A DNA stretch of 64,000 bases from Rhynchonema sp. JSB1_4 (Eukaryota > Nematoda > Chromadorea > Monhysterida > Xyalidae). The translations under genes were made by a program, and so were the position numbers. Position 1 is the stretch's first letter; each line of letters begins with the position of its first letter. The stretch spans positions 1 through 64,000 of the forward strand of contig JASAMV010001991.1 in assembly GCA_030248065.1 (NCBI GenBank), in the 5' to 3' direction. Below, piece by piece: positions 37,180 to 48,208 of the stretch. The notes beneath the pieces are model-generated. The model was not told the DNA's origin. It made no database searches and worked only from the letters and a program-made list of their open reading frames with translations.

Positions 37180-37592
37180 TGTGCAGCGTTTGTGAAAACG
37201 CTCGCAAAGACTGACTACATATGAACAAAAAGACTGTATCGAAAGCAATGTGTGCTCGGCTGCTCATTCGATATGCAATCTATCTAAAAAGACTTGTGCA
37301 TTGTGGTTTGTGGGTTTGGATCAGCTGGAAAGCTTGGTTGCGTGAAAAGAATATTTAATGACATTGTGGGTGTTTGGGGCTGCGTGATCTTGTTGCTGTA
37401 ACTTGTGGTTTGGATGTTTTCATTCGTTGAAAATATATTGTTGGAAAGATACCGTTTGCTAAATCGCAATTGGGATTCCTTTACGTTCTCGACGACATAT
37501 CGTGAACAAGAACCAAGGACGACATATCCTGGTTACACCACTTGCGGTACACATGCGAACGCACACATCTGACAATACATCAGCGAGTGCCA
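37180..37592 (+). repeat. 5' LTR of the BEL/Pao element
   Basis: Begins TGTGCAGCGTTTGTG and ends GCGAGTGCCA. It matches 48209-48623 with a handful of substitutions and one or two indels. The sequence just after it (TGGTGATCGACACTC, from 37601) is in the position of a primer-binding site. Confidence 0.9.
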
Positions 37593-38240
37593 CATATTTC
37601 TGGTGATCGACACTCAAGGTTTTTGCCGCCCCAGAGGTAGTTGCGTTTTTGACCTTCGCTACTACAGGACATAACCAAAACCAAAAAACGCTTCGATTTC
37701 TTCAGCTTTCAGTGCCGAGACTTGCATTTTAGCCTGGTTACAGTGCCAACAACAACAGCTTAAACTGATTTCACAGTGAACATATAACAACCGTACGAGT
37801 GAGTGAGCCCCGAGAGGCTAGACTTCACTGTTGGCGACTGAGCCACAAGTCTGGACTGAACCGTTTGACGGCTTAAATTTGTTTTGATTATTGGTCAGGG
37901 ATCTTTTTGAAATCCAACATATTATCTGCCGTCATAACCACTTTGATCGCCAAAACTTGATTGATCCCTAATACATATACAGTGCATATTGTTTGAATAT
38001 CACGAAAACCACTTGATACCTTGACACCTTTGGAACACAACCAGCACTGTGAATCGGTAAAAGGCCAATACACGCAGACGTTTGTTTGTTGTGCGAACAG
38101 CACGCGACTGATTTGAGCACATTTTTTGCATTGCTTGAAATTTGGGATCTGGTTTAACTCTAAAATTCACATTTGTTTTCGTTCTAACATTGGTTGATCC
38201 CGGTCATAACTTTATTGCTTTGTGCTGAAAATATAACTCA

Positions 38241-39177
38241 ATGCGTTTGCTTCTAACCCAACTATTGCCAATTGTGCTCTTGTTACCTCTGTGCCTGAAA
38301 TCCGAAATGAGCGTTGACATTGACTCAACTGAAAAGCAAACACTGGCTGAAGCAGCACCCGCAGTTCGTTGGTCATCAAAAATGCCAAAAAAGGTGCTAG
38401 CTGAAATCGGAGACCGAGTCATGAGTTTCAAAGACGACAGTCCCGTGCCAAACACAGATACGCTGAATGTTGAGTACGCGCAAATCGGTGACATGAGTGA
38501 TGCGTACGGCTATCTGCAAAAGCAAAAGCGACTCGCAAAGAAACAAATGTCGTACTACTCAGACGCGCTCAAGCAGTTCAACAGGGAGATGAATGAATGG
38601 ACGAGATCGATCGAGGGGCTGGTTGATGCAAACGAGCAGCAAAAAGCTCGCGCAGACATGGCTGCAGCGGCAATACCAGCAGCAGACAGTCCTGGTTATA
38701 AAGCACTTGAGACCATAATGATCGATGAGGCGTCTGCATGGGAAACATATTTGAATGCTGTGAATTGCTTGCTTGACAAGGTGAAATGGTCAATGAGTGC
38801 ATCGGGTACGTCACGAGATTCGCCTGTCCCATCGCCGCAAGGTGGGTTCGCAAGCAACACATCATTCAGTAACCCAAACATGCGTAATGCGCGTCAGCAC
38901 GGAGGGTTTCACGCATCGGCTGCACCTGGCCCCATACCAAACAGCGGTGTTGACTACACGAATTTGGAACGAATGACGTTCTGGGCTGAAAGTGACAGAG
39001 AATGCAGACCTAAATTTACATTCCCGCAAAATAGCATTCGCAACCCACACCAACCACAACACACATCAACACCACCACATCTCTCCTTATTCTCTTTTAT
39101 CCAAAACCCTTTTTTTTTTTTTTTCTTTTTTTTTTTTTTTCCCATTTTTTCCTTCTTCCTCTTTTCTCTAAATTTTT
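38241..39177 (+). CDS. gag: Gag (N-terminal part), interrupted
   Basis: The ATG at 38241 opens a frame of about 270 plausible residues (acidic and helical, with QKQKRLAKKQMSYY), consistent with the capsid-forming Gag of BEL elements. From about 39041 the frame runs into the G-free low-complexity tract and stops at 39177. It is in the same reading frame as the downstream pol frame, so gag and pol were probably one frame. Function: particle formation and RNA packaging. Confidence 0.75.
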
Positions 39178-39348
39178 AATTTCCCCCCCATAACACAATT
39201 TTTTTTTATTTTTTTTTACTTTCTAAACACCTTAAAAAATCTTCTTCTCGCCAGATTTACATCCGCACCTTTCCTCCCCCTCTACACTTCCAACTCCCCT
39301 CCTAAACATTCAACTAAACAAAAAATTTAACACACACACTTTTAAAAA
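39041..39348 (+). repeat. G-depleted low-complexity tract inside Gag
   Basis: Bases 39041-39249 contain no G (209 bases), and the next 99 contain only three. The content is C/T/A with runs of T and with CACAAC-type blocks. It replaces the region between the Gag N-terminal part and the zinc knuckle. The compositional jump at both edges is abrupt. It could be sequencing or assembly error, or a real expansion. Confidence 0.85.
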
Positions 39349-39356
39349 ACGTTTGC

Positions 39357-42300
39357 TTGCAACCAGGGCATATGGCTGGAATGTGTCCGCAACGCACCCA
39401 TGAAATTTGTCGATATAAACAGTGCAGCAATCGAGCAGGCCACCACACCTCACTGTGTTATCAATTGCAAAAAGACAAAAAAGAGAACGAACGCCTTGGT
39501 GGCCGGAGAGTGAATCTGATCGACATGATTGACACTGATACTGAATGGGAAACGGACAGAGATTCAGATTCCAGCGACCAAAGCAACACAGCGGAGTTGA
39601 TGAAAAGTATGCATATCAGTGACGGACAAGATTTCGAATCTGAATGTGATGATGTGTCTGAAATGCAAATGGGTGATCTAACTGACGCAAACGAAATTGA
39701 CACGAGTCATACTGGAAGTGATGACGAATTCGGTGGGCCTGAAGATAACTTTTCGGTTCTGAAAACCACCGTGCAAACACGTGTCAACCCTGAAATCGCA
39801 AATAAAAAAGGCATTGAAGTGAAACCGATTGAAAAAGCGATCAAGACAGCTACTACAATGTTGACTGATGCACCAATCGCTAATGCAGGCGGTCAGTTGT
39901 GCGATGTGCTCAGTTTGTACGACACTGGATCAAATGTTACCATGATGGTGCAAGATGAAGTGATGAGTTTGGGACTGCCTATTACTGAGCACGAAGGGAG
40001 CCTTCAAATCAATACAGTGCAAACTGATGATGAAGACGTAATGCCATTAACGGTGCCCAACAAGACGACGACGTTGGTTGTTCATTCGGCGAAAAAGGCT
40101 CCACGTCAAATGAATGTGGTTGTGGTTGACATGCCGTCCGTCGGAGGGAGGCTGGAGCAAGCAAAACTGACCAACGAAGATTTGCATTTCTTGGAAGCAA
40201 ATCATCCAACCGTGAAAGTCTCACCAAGTTGGTTGAACAACGAGCGCATGGTGTATCCCAAGCTGTTGATTGGCATGGATAATCTCACATATTTCATGGA
40301 CGTGAGTGACAAAATGATCCATTTGCCCAGCGGCAATGTGTTGTGGCCATCGGCATTGGGCCCAACATTGGTGAGAGTGCCAAAACAACAAGAGTTTACG
40401 GCAATGGTCAGTGAAGTAACCACAGCACTGACACTGACAACAGCATTTGACGTTCCGCCCATGGAGCCAAAAATCGAAGACGTTGATTTGTCTGGAGATT
40501 TGAAGAAAATTCAAATCAATGTTGATGCTGATGAAATTGACAACCAATCAGCAGAAGAGCACTTCAAGAAAACCGTCAAACAAATACCGACCGAAGAAGA
40601 AGGCCGATATCGATTGCAAATCGGTGTTCCGCCGAGACCGCTGTTGCCTGGTGAAACTCGCGCGCCACTACCGACAAACGAAAAAGAAGTGAAAGCAATG
40701 ACTGTCAGATTAATTGACAATTTACGTGAAAATCCGGTGATGCTGAATTTGTATCATCAGGCGCTGAAACAATTTGACGAGTTGGGATTCACAAAAGAGG
40801 CTAGGCCAGCAGCTGAAGCCACGGCAAAATGCATCGCAGTGCATTACTTGTATCACATGCCGGTCATCCGACCAGATCATGAGACATTCGCCTGTCGTCC
40901 TGTGTTCCATTGCAGTCTCAAGAGATCAAAAGGAGAGCCGTCACTAAATGAAGTGTTAGTGCGAGGCGACGTGAAATTGAAACCAATCGACATGTGGTTG
41001 GTACGAATACGATCCAAACCAGTGTTCACCACACTCGACATCCGGAAAGCCTATCCTTCAATAATGATTGACGAGGAAGCATCGAGCCTGATGAGATTCT
41101 TCTGGCTGGAGTCACTGGAAGCCGGAGCAAAACTCATCGAGAAATGGTTTGAACGGCTGACGTTCGGTGTGTTACCTGCACCGTGGATGTTGCAACGAAG
41201 CATCGAATACGTGCTTGACAAATGTGGCTGTGAAATTTGTCACCAGTTGAAAGACTGTTTCTACGTTGACAACCTGTTGTACGTAGCCGATACTGTCGAA
41301 CAAGCGAAGCAAATGTACGATCATGTATGGGAGCACTTCTGGAAAACAGCATCATTTTGGTTGTATCAAAGCTTCACAAGCAGTGAGGAACTGCGCAATT
41401 ACATACGAACCGAACTGCTTGTGAAAGATCCAGAACGAACAAAACTCTTGGGCATGCTGTTCAATTCTGTGAAAGACACATGGAAAATTCCAAAGCCAAA
41501 GAAACGTGAAAGAAAAGAAATCTACAGCAAACGCGATACATGGAGTATTGTGAACGGAAGCTACGACCCGCTGAACACATTTCTGCCTGCCTACGTGAAA
41601 ATCCGTCGATACGTGCAAAAAGCGTGGCCAACAGGCAGTCAGTGGGAAGATAGGCTCACGAAAGAGCAGAGTGCTCAATTGAATGTGATCATCGATGAAC
41701 TCGAGCCACTGTACGAAATTGAAATGGAACGATTTTATGGCTCAACGCCAAGTTCCGACAACACGACGCTGATTATTTTCTGTGATGGTTCGCCAGAGGC
41801 AAGCGCTGCTGTGTTATACATACGAACTGGCGAAATTGCCGTGACGGTGTCGTTTGGAGCGGCAAAGATGCATTTGAACAGCATCGACAAACCGCAGACG
41901 GTGCCGCGCTGCGAGTTGATTGCAGTGTACTTGGGCATGCGATTAATCGAAATGGTTCGGGAAGCATTGAAAATGCCAAACCTACCAGCAACCGTCTTCA
42001 TTGACAGTTCAATTGTATTGTTCTGGCTGACTTCGTCCGACAAACTGCTGAAAGCATTTGTCATGAATCGAAAATTGCAAATCAACTCAGTGCAAGGAGT
42101 TGAGTTTGTTTACGTTCCGTCCGAACACAACATCAGCGATTGGGCCACACGACCGTGTAATGTCAATGAGTTCCTGAAGAGCGAATGGCTGACAGGACCG
42201 GAATGGCTCAAGCAACCTCACGACCAGTGGCCAGTTCAACGAGTTCCGCACATGTCCGAGGAACAAGAGCAAGCCATGCTCCAGGAACAACGAAAACCAA

Positions 42301-45300
42301 TCGAAACTACCGCGAAATTCGTCAAGCCCCCAAAGGCTGACGCAAGTGATCACGTGCCCGTCGTGTTGAGTGCACAAGTGCAGGCACAAGAAACCGCACA
42401 AAGAAAGCAGTCACATGCTGCAACAGAAACTGTCGAACAGAGTGATGGAATTGTGATGCTTCTGCACCGATGCAGCTCCAATTCGTTCGTGTTCATGCTG
42501 CGTGTTATAGCAACCGTGCTTCGCTTTGTGCGTGTGGCTGTGTGGAATAAACTCTCGGCTGAAACACAACGTCGACATGACAATGTTCACGTCTGGAGTA
42601 GTAACATACGAGACAACGGACCGATTACCGCACACGAACTACAAGCCGCTCACGACGCTGCGCTCAAACGTGATCAGCGGTTTGCGGTTCCGGAGATCGT
42701 AACTGCACTGTATCAACAACTGGCACATCCGGTTGTATGGAAACTCGGTCTCTTCCTGGATGCACGGGGAATTATCCGCTGTAGTAACCGCAACACAATG
42801 TACGCAAACTGCAGTTATGATGTGAAATACCCGTATTTCCTACCGCGCAATGGACGATTTGCACAGTTATTAATCGAATATTATCATCGAATCTTCAACC
42901 ACCAAAGTGCGCGTTGGTTGGTCAATCGACTTGACAACTATTGGATGCCTCGGGCACGAATGTTCATTAATTCTGTGATATCTGAATGCGTGCTGTGCAA
43001 AAAACAAAGGTCAAAGCCGTTTGCGCCTGCACCCATGGCTCCACTTCCACCGGAAAGAACTGAACCAAGTTGTTTCGACCGATGTTTTATTGATTATGCT
43101 GGACCATTCCGTGTAAAGGATCAGATCAGTGAAAGCATACGAAAAGTGTGGATTGTCATTTTCGCGTGCTTCTTCACCAGGTTCGTGCACATCGAAGTCG
43201 TGTACGATCAGACCACAAACGCGTTCATCAACGCACTACGCAGATTCACGGCCAAGTTTGGACTGGTCTCCAAAGTCATTCGAACCGACAATTCAGCAAC
43301 ATTCGTGTTTGCCAGCAAGTTCACGAACTGGTTGCGCGAGCAAGCAGCGGCAACCAACAACCTACGCGATCATAAACTAACACGATATTTGGCAAACAAC
43401 ATGTTCCATTGGGAATTCGCAACGCCTGCTGCACCGCAGAGGCAGGGCGCAGTCGAATCCATGGTTCGGTTGATCAAAAGTTTGATCCGACCAACCCTAG
43501 GCAAACAACTGATTACATATGATGAAATGATCACGTTGATGAGTGAAATCGGCGCATACATCAATCTACGCCCGCTCACGAATTTGAGCGAAAAACTGGG
43601 TGAATTGTTGCCGATACGACCAATTGACTTGGTGTTAGTCAAACAATATCATGCGTTCCCGGATATACCCGATTCGACCAAAAAAGTCACTACGGACGAA
43701 AACGACGGACCTGAAACAGCCAAACTGAAAACTGCGTACATACGCACAAAGAAACTCAGTCAGTACTTTTATGACCGATTCAGCAAGGAATGGCTGGTGG
43801 AGTTACGTGAACGGTTGAACGACAAACTGGGCAGACACCGACACGCATCAATAACACCAGCTAAGAATCAAGTGGTGCAAGTACATGTCGACACCCAGCC
43901 ACGTGTGAAATGGCCAATGGCTGTGATCGAGGGCATGGTCAAGGGTAAATACGACGGAAAAGAACGAACCGCCATCATACGGCTGCCAAGTGGACAAATT
44001 ACCACCAGAGCGATTGAGCAACTGTACCCGTTGGAAGTACAAGTTGAAGACACTGTTAGTGAGTGTCAGCAGCAATTGCAAGTTCGTTTTCAACAGGTAC
44101 GCGAGCAAAATGGCGGGCAAACGAACAAACAACCTGGCATATTGACCGTCAGCAAAACAGTTGCGCTAATAACAACCATACTCGCACTGATTGTAACACC
44201 CGCAGATGCGTGGACATGTGCCGACCACACGAACTTCACAATGCAACATGTCATCGAATTCTCACCACAACCATGTCAAAGCGATGCCTCGGTGGTGTAC
44301 AGAAATCTGATTGATGGCACATATTGCACGATGCGTCGCGAATGCAACGGAGCGGCAGTCGTGGACTCAAACGGACGTTGCGTTACTGGTGCACAAGAGT
44401 GCAAGTGCGATGAGTGGATGACGCAATGTTCACAGGTTTTCGGATCTTTGCCTAATATCACAATCGTGATGCTCGAAGCATTGAAACAGTTATCCCCTGA
44501 CATATGTTCGTTCGCCAACGTGTCAAGAACAGTGCCCGACGAATGCAGCAAAGACGTCGCTGAAATGGAGTTTTCACAAGTGAAACTGGCTAACAATGAC
44601 ATTGTCTTGGTGAATGAGCTGCATATCGTTGAGTCAAATTGGCAACACAATGATCAGGCGTATGACTGTGTTGGCGACCCTTCAGGACCCGTGAGTGGGA
44701 CTGATGAAATCTGCAAATCCATAACATGTGCTGACGGGCCAACAAGACGTTTCTGTTTTCATCTAGTTGGACACATGTTATACATCAAAGCAAGGGAACA
44801 GCAAATTCCAATAATTGGCTACGGCAAGGTTCAGAAGAAAATACATCCGTTTGCTGCAAGCAATGTTGACATCGTGCAGCTGCCAACCGGCAAAGTCAAA
44901 GCAAGCTGTGAGCCACACGGAACACTACAAATATTCATAAATGACGGAGTAAAAGTGAACTTTGTACGAATTCAATGCAGCCCGTTCACATATACTTTAG
45001 AACCCCCGTTCGAAGAGAAACAACAATTTCGATTGCCAACCGAATTGACAACAAAGGGAGAAAACTACATTTGCGACGTGCAATTTTTTGCAGCTGGTCG
45101 CATTGTCAAGCAACAACACTTGCAATGTGATTCTCAAAGTGTGTGTGACGAGATAAACTGCGAACTGTGCTGGATTTATTGGAGCAACCCACAATGTTTT
45201 TCTGTGTTCGCTGGACTACTGGCCCTTACCGTCATGATGTGGTGTTCTGCTGGAACTGTTTGGTTGTGCTCCAAGTCGATTTTCTATTGCATGAAAACCC

Positions 45301-47159
45301 TACACTTGTGTTGTCATCTGTGTTGCAAGTGTGGGCGTGCACTATTCCGACGAACAACAAAACAAGCATTACCAACTGTTAAAACGAACCGCGAAACACA
45401 AACGCAGTATTCGCAACGTCGCGACCCAGCGACTAAACTAAAACGAGCAAGTTTACTACCATACATTATCGTGTTGTGCGCTATAATGTATCAAAACGGA
45501 GTGGATGGATGTTCAAACTCAGTCGTTGTCACAACTGATTTACATGCTTGTCAGCTTCGATACGACAACAAGACTGACAACACAACACGAACCTGCAAAT
45601 GGAAAACGCAAGCAGAACTAATTCTTGTGCCACAAACACAGCAATCTTGCTTGCAAATTACGGAACCTGGAGGAAAACAAATCGCCACTCTGTCAGTTGA
45701 ATTGAAATCTGCGATATACACGTGCGCGCATCGAGTCGACGAATATTTTACCCGAGCTGTGCACTTTCACGCCACGTCTGTTCGACGATGTCCTCTAGCT
45801 GGTTCGTGCAAGAGCGACAAATGCGAAACGCTGCGCACAAGTGACATCGTTGACGAACTGCACAACACCGAAGCGGCAGGTAGCCCTGGCTACAGTTTTT
45901 GCTCGTCGGGAGGGAGCCGCTCTTCATGCTTTCTCCAATCAACAAGCTCGTGCTTGTTCTACCGAGTGTTCGCGAAACCAACAACTTCCGATGTGTATGC
46001 AGTGTATAGTTGTCCCGAATACATGCTTACAGTCCGATTGAAAATCAAGTTGACAAGTGCCGATAATGAAATTACGCAACGTATCAGCTTGAATCCAGGA
46101 ATATCGGCTAAATTTGACGCGTTTACATTGACGCTAAGCGGAGGACTCTCGAGCGTGCACTTTGCTCCAATATCTACCAAAAAATTCGTGACAACTGCCA
46201 AGAAAACAGCACTGGCTGAAATGAACAGCGGCGGCACGTTTACAAGTTCAAAATGGGGTTCTTTTCAGTGCAAGTCCAGTGCCGATGCAAGGAAGATGAA
46301 CAAAAACAAGTGTTACTTCGGCAAAGAAGCCTGCAAGTGCAATCCTGCCGGTGACACAGTGAACTGTGTCTGTTCGAATCAACCTGTTGACAAACTATTC
46401 AAGTCAAACAGCGCACAATTGTTGCCGATCAACAGTCACGGTTTATCAATCAGCGCTGATAACAACAACGGTGTTGAAATTACAACAAACGCATACAGCT
46501 TGTTCCGGGTGCATGTGGAGACAGAGCAAGCTCAAATTACACAGTTGGTCAGCATTGATCGCTGTCAAGTGAGCACAACAGCACTTCGTGGTTGTTACTC
46601 ATGTGCAACCAATGCCGAGATCAGCGTTCAGTGCACAACCGTGAAAGCCAAGTTGCATGCAACGGCAACGTGCTCAAAAGAACACATATTTGTGTTCAAA
46701 TGTGGTCCGAAAGGTGAAACGACAAAGATAACGTTATCGTTCCAGCAGGCTAACATTGCCTTGCATTGCAAAGTCCAGTGCGCAGAAACTGAAACAACCA
46801 TGGAGATAAAAGGAACGTTGAACTATGTGCCAATGCAACCGCAACTGAACTTGAGCAACATAATACCAATAAAAATCGAGCCCAACCCAGATGGTGAGAT
46901 TAACTTGGGACCGTTCGATGTGTTTGGGTGGTTGGGAAACACATTCAAAAAGTACGTGCTAGTTGCTCTAGCCGTTGTGTTAACTGTGGTGACTGCGATT
47001 GTTTGTTGCTGGCTGCTACCACTACTCATGCCAGCACTAACGCGACTGTGTTCATCCCGAAAACACATGATGTTTGCAAGACGCAGAAGTCGCATTGCAG
47101 CGCGTTTCACGAACCAAAGATGGAAGCGCAAACTACAAGAATGGCAACAAGCAATATAA
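39357..47159 (+). CDS. pol-env: BEL/Pao polyprotein: zinc knuckle, protease, RT, RNase H, integrase, envelope
   Basis: The frame is open from the low-complexity tract (no ATG at 39357; the codon there is TTG) to a stop at 47157-47159. Domains by approximate codon: Gag zinc knuckle 6-32 (C..C..HH..C); aspartic protease about 187 (DTGSN); reverse transcriptase about 500-720, with TLDIRKAYP near 555 and a catalytic loop reading YVDN near 635; RNase H about 806-960 (FCDGS, then PRCEL and FIDS); integrase with the H-H-C-C zinc domain about 1175-1215 and catalytic Asp 1244, Asp 1312 and Glu 1365; then a Cys-rich envelope-like region about 1600-2600. The envelope region has two halves, each preceded by a hydrophobic leader (about 1595 and 2032), with a membrane segment near 1947-1975 and a final one near 2532-2560, like phlebovirus Gn/Gc-type glycoproteins known in BEL elements. 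The envelope may allow transfer between cells, which is inference. Second Asp of the RT loop is replaced by Asn. Confidence 0.93.
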   Translation: MQPGHMAGMCPQRTHEICRYKQCSNRAGHHTSLCYQLQKDKKENERLGGRRVNLIDMIDTDTEWETDRDSDSSDQSNTAELMKSMHISDGQDFESECDDVSEMQMGDLTDANEIDTSHTGSDDEFGGPEDNFSVLKTTVQTRVNPEIANKKGIEVKPIEKAIKTATTMLTDAPIANAGGQLCDVLSLYDTGSNVTMMVQDEVMSLGLPITEHEGSLQINTVQTDDEDVMPLTVPNKTTTLVVHSAKKAPRQMNVVVVDMPSVGGRLEQAKLTNEDLHFLEANHPTVKVSPSWLNNERMVYPKLLIGMDNLTYFMDVSDKMIHLPSGNVLWPSALGPTLVRVPKQQEFTAMVSEVTTALTLTTAFDVPPMEPKIEDVDLSGDLKKIQINVDADEIDNQSAEEHFKKTVKQIPTEEEGRYRLQIGVPPRPLLPGETRAPLPTNEKEVKAMTVRLIDNLRENPVMLNLYHQALKQFDELGFTKEARPAAEATAKCIAVHYLYHMPVIRPDHETFACRPVFHCSLKRSKGEPSLNEVLVRGDVKLKPIDMWLVRIRSKPVFTTLDIRKAYPSIMIDEEASSLMRFFWLESLEAGAKLIEKWFERLTFGVLPAPWMLQRSIEYVLDKCGCEICHQLKDCFYVDNLLYVADTVEQAKQMYDHVWEHFWKTASFWLYQSFTSSEELRNYIRTELLVKDPERTKLLGMLFNSVKDTWKIPKPKKRERKEIYSKRDTWSIVNGSYDPLNTFLPAYVKIRRYVQKAWPTGSQWEDRLTKEQSAQLNVIIDELEPLYEIEMERFYGSTPSSDNTTLIIFCDGSPEASAAVLYIRTGEIAVTVSFGAAKMHLNSIDKPQTVPRCELIAVYLGMRLIEMVREALKMPNLPATVFIDSSIVLFWLTSSDKLLKAFVMNRKLQINSVQGVEFVYVPSEHNISDWATRPCNVNEFLKSEWLTGPEWLKQPHDQWPVQRVPHMSEEQEQAMLQEQRKPIETTAKFVKPPKADASDHVPVVLSAQVQAQETAQRKQSHAATETVEQSDGIVMLLHRCSSNSFVFMLRVIATVLRFVRVAVWNKLSAETQRRHDNVHVWSSNIRDNGPITAHELQAAHDAALKRDQRFAVPEIVTALYQQLAHPVVWKLGLFLDARGIIRCSNRNTMYANCSYDVKYPYFLPRNGRFAQLLIEYYHRIFNHQSARWLVNRLDNYWMPRARMFINSVISECVLCKKQRSKPFAPAPMAPLPPERTEPSCFDRCFIDYAGPFRVKDQISESIRKVWIVIFACFFTRFVHIEVVYDQTTNAFINALRRFTAKFGLVSKVIRTDNSATFVFASKFTNWLREQAAATNNLRDHKLTRYLANNMFHWEFATPAAPQRQGAVESMVRLIKSLIRPTLGKQLITYDEMITLMSEIGAYINLRPLTNLSEKLGELLPIRPIDLVLVKQYHAFPDIPDSTKKVTTDENDGPETAKLKTAYIRTKKLSQYFYDRFSKEWLVELRERLNDKLGRHRHASITPAKNQVVQVHVDTQPRVKWPMAVIEGMVKGKYDGKERTAIIRLPSGQITTRAIEQLYPLEVQVEDTVSECQQQLQVRFQQVREQNGGQTNKQPGILTVSKTVALITTILALIVTPADAWTCADHTNFTMQHVIEFSPQPCQSDASVVYRNLIDGTYCTMRRECNGAAVVDSNGRCVTGAQECKCDEWMTQCSQVFGSLPNITIVMLEALKQLSPDICSFANVSRTVPDECSKDVAEMEFSQVKLANNDIVLVNELHIVESNWQHNDQAYDCVGDPSGPVSGTDEICKSITCADGPTRRFCFHLVGHMLYIKAREQQIPIIGYGKVQKKIHPFAASNVDIVQLPTGKVKASCEPHGTLQIFINDGVKVNFVRIQCSPFTYTLEPPFEEKQQFRLPTELTTKGENYICDVQFFAAGRIVKQQHLQCDSQSVCDEINCELCWIYWSNPQCFSVFAGLLALTVMMWCSAGTVWLCSKSIFYCMKTLHLCCHLCCKCGRALFRRTTKQALPTVKTNRETQTQYSQRRDPATKLKRASLLPYIIVLCAIMYQNGVDGCSNSVVVTTDLHACQLRYDNKTDNTTRTCKWKTQAELILVPQTQQSCLQITEPGGKQIATLSVELKSAIYTCAHRVDEYFTRAVHFHATSVRRCPLAGSCKSDKCETLRTSDIVDELHNTEAAGSPGYSFCSSGGSRSSCFLQSTSSCLFYRVFAKPTTSDVYAVYSCPEYMLTVRLKIKLTSADNEITQRISLNPGISAKFDAFTLTLSGGLSSVHFAPISTKKFVTTAKKTALAEMNSGGTFTSSKWGSFQCKSSADARKMNKNKCYFGKEACKCNPAGDTVNCVCSNQPVDKLFKSNSAQLLPINSHGLSISADNNNGVEITTNAYSLFRVHVETEQAQITQLVSIDRCQVSTTALRGCYSCATNAEISVQCTTVKAKLHATATCSKEHIFVFKCGPKGETTKITLSFQQANIALHCKVQCAETETTMEIKGTLNYVPMQPQLNLSNIIPIKIEPNPDGEINLGPFDVFGWLGNTFKKYVLVALAVVLTVVTAIVCCWLLPLLMPALTRLCSSRKHMMFARRRSRIAARFTNQRWKRKLQEWQQAI

Positions 47160-47285
47160 CTGGTCCCACGCAATAATACGTTTTATTTGGGTGCACAATT
47201 TTAACTTGTCAACATGGTATGCAACAGTGTGGGTACACGTTGGGCAACGAACTGCAAACACCTAATTTTGTTTCTTTAATTTCGT

Positions 47286-47740
47286 TTATTGGCTTGATAC
47301 GGTGGTGTGAAGCAGGTCCCACAATTGATCTGCTGCGGCGTTGACAGCTTCACGTATCAAGTGACCGCTCTCATCGTACACGCGAGCATCGTGACCGCCA
47401 TCGTAATGCACTTGCGTTATGGTCGGCCAACGAGTCGATGACGCCTGGATCCAGCCAACAGTTTCCAGCGCATGTTGCCGCACGCCTTCAATGGTTAGTG
47501 AATTCGACCACAATGAGTACACCTAGCAACACCAAAAAGAGAACGCCGAACAAACCAAGATCCGCCGGCTTTCGATGCGTTAGCCCGTTGGCGATCTGTC
47601 CGATGACGCTGTCCCCTATAGCCTTCACGGCCAAATGCACTGAATCTGTCATCTGGATGTCCTCTGGATCTGTCATCACCCCCTCTTTTCCGATGAAACG
47701 GTTGTCGTGTATTACGGTGACTGTAGTACCGACCACTCAT
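47286..47740 (-). CDS. Antisense ORFs between env and the 3' LTR
   Basis: Two overlapping minus-strand frames. The first (47740-47488, about 80 codons) ends in a hydrophobic segment (FGVLFLVLLGVLIVV) and could be a tail-anchored membrane protein. The second (47522-47286, about 78 codons) is soluble-looking and ends SSQ with its stop inside an AATAAA on the minus strand (near 47294). A short spliced or frameshifted link between them is possible (acceptor-like TTGCTAG at about 47524) but the implied intron would be under 40 nt. They lie inside the BEL/Pao element and oppose env. No family recognised. Confidence 0.45.
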
Positions 47741-48208
47741 GTTTTACCACAATTGTATTTGTCACCTATCACCGGTTAGTTATCTACTAAAATTTCATTC
47801 CATGCACAAATTCCATTCGGCTTGTTTCAACACATCAACCAACAGGACCAACACTAATAACAGGTAATGGTTAGTTTATAACGCGGAGCGAAATAAAATT
47901 CACAAAACAGCGTGTCATCCTCGCGCTTCTACTTCCCACCCCAATCATCTTTTCCATATCGTTTCAAAACATAAAATGCGTGATCGATGATTTGTTTTGT
48001 TTATTTTATTTGTTTGTGATTTATTGTATGTAATGTACACCATTCAGTTTCAATCTCCAACGTCACCCACATCAACAACCGAGAACTCAAGAGAACAATC
48101 AACAACCCACGAACTCTCAGCCATCTCATTCCCGGCCCAACAAACTCAAACCGTCCGTCTGCTCACTGGTCAGTTGGTGCCAGCACGACGACACAGTGCC
48201 CGCGGGAA
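47741..48208. other. Non-coding 3' region of the BEL/Pao element
   Basis: Lies between the antisense ORF start and the 3' LTR. It is not purine-rich right before the LTR (CAGTGCCCGCGGGAA), so the polypurine tract is weak or elsewhere. CAATCTCCAACGTCACCC-type C/A-rich sequence precedes it. No coding call. Confidence 0.4.

Noticed and set aside
39357..39359. Codon at 39357 as a start of the polyprotein
   Set aside because: It is TTG and merely follows the low-complexity tract. The frame is continuous with Gag, so no separate start is needed.
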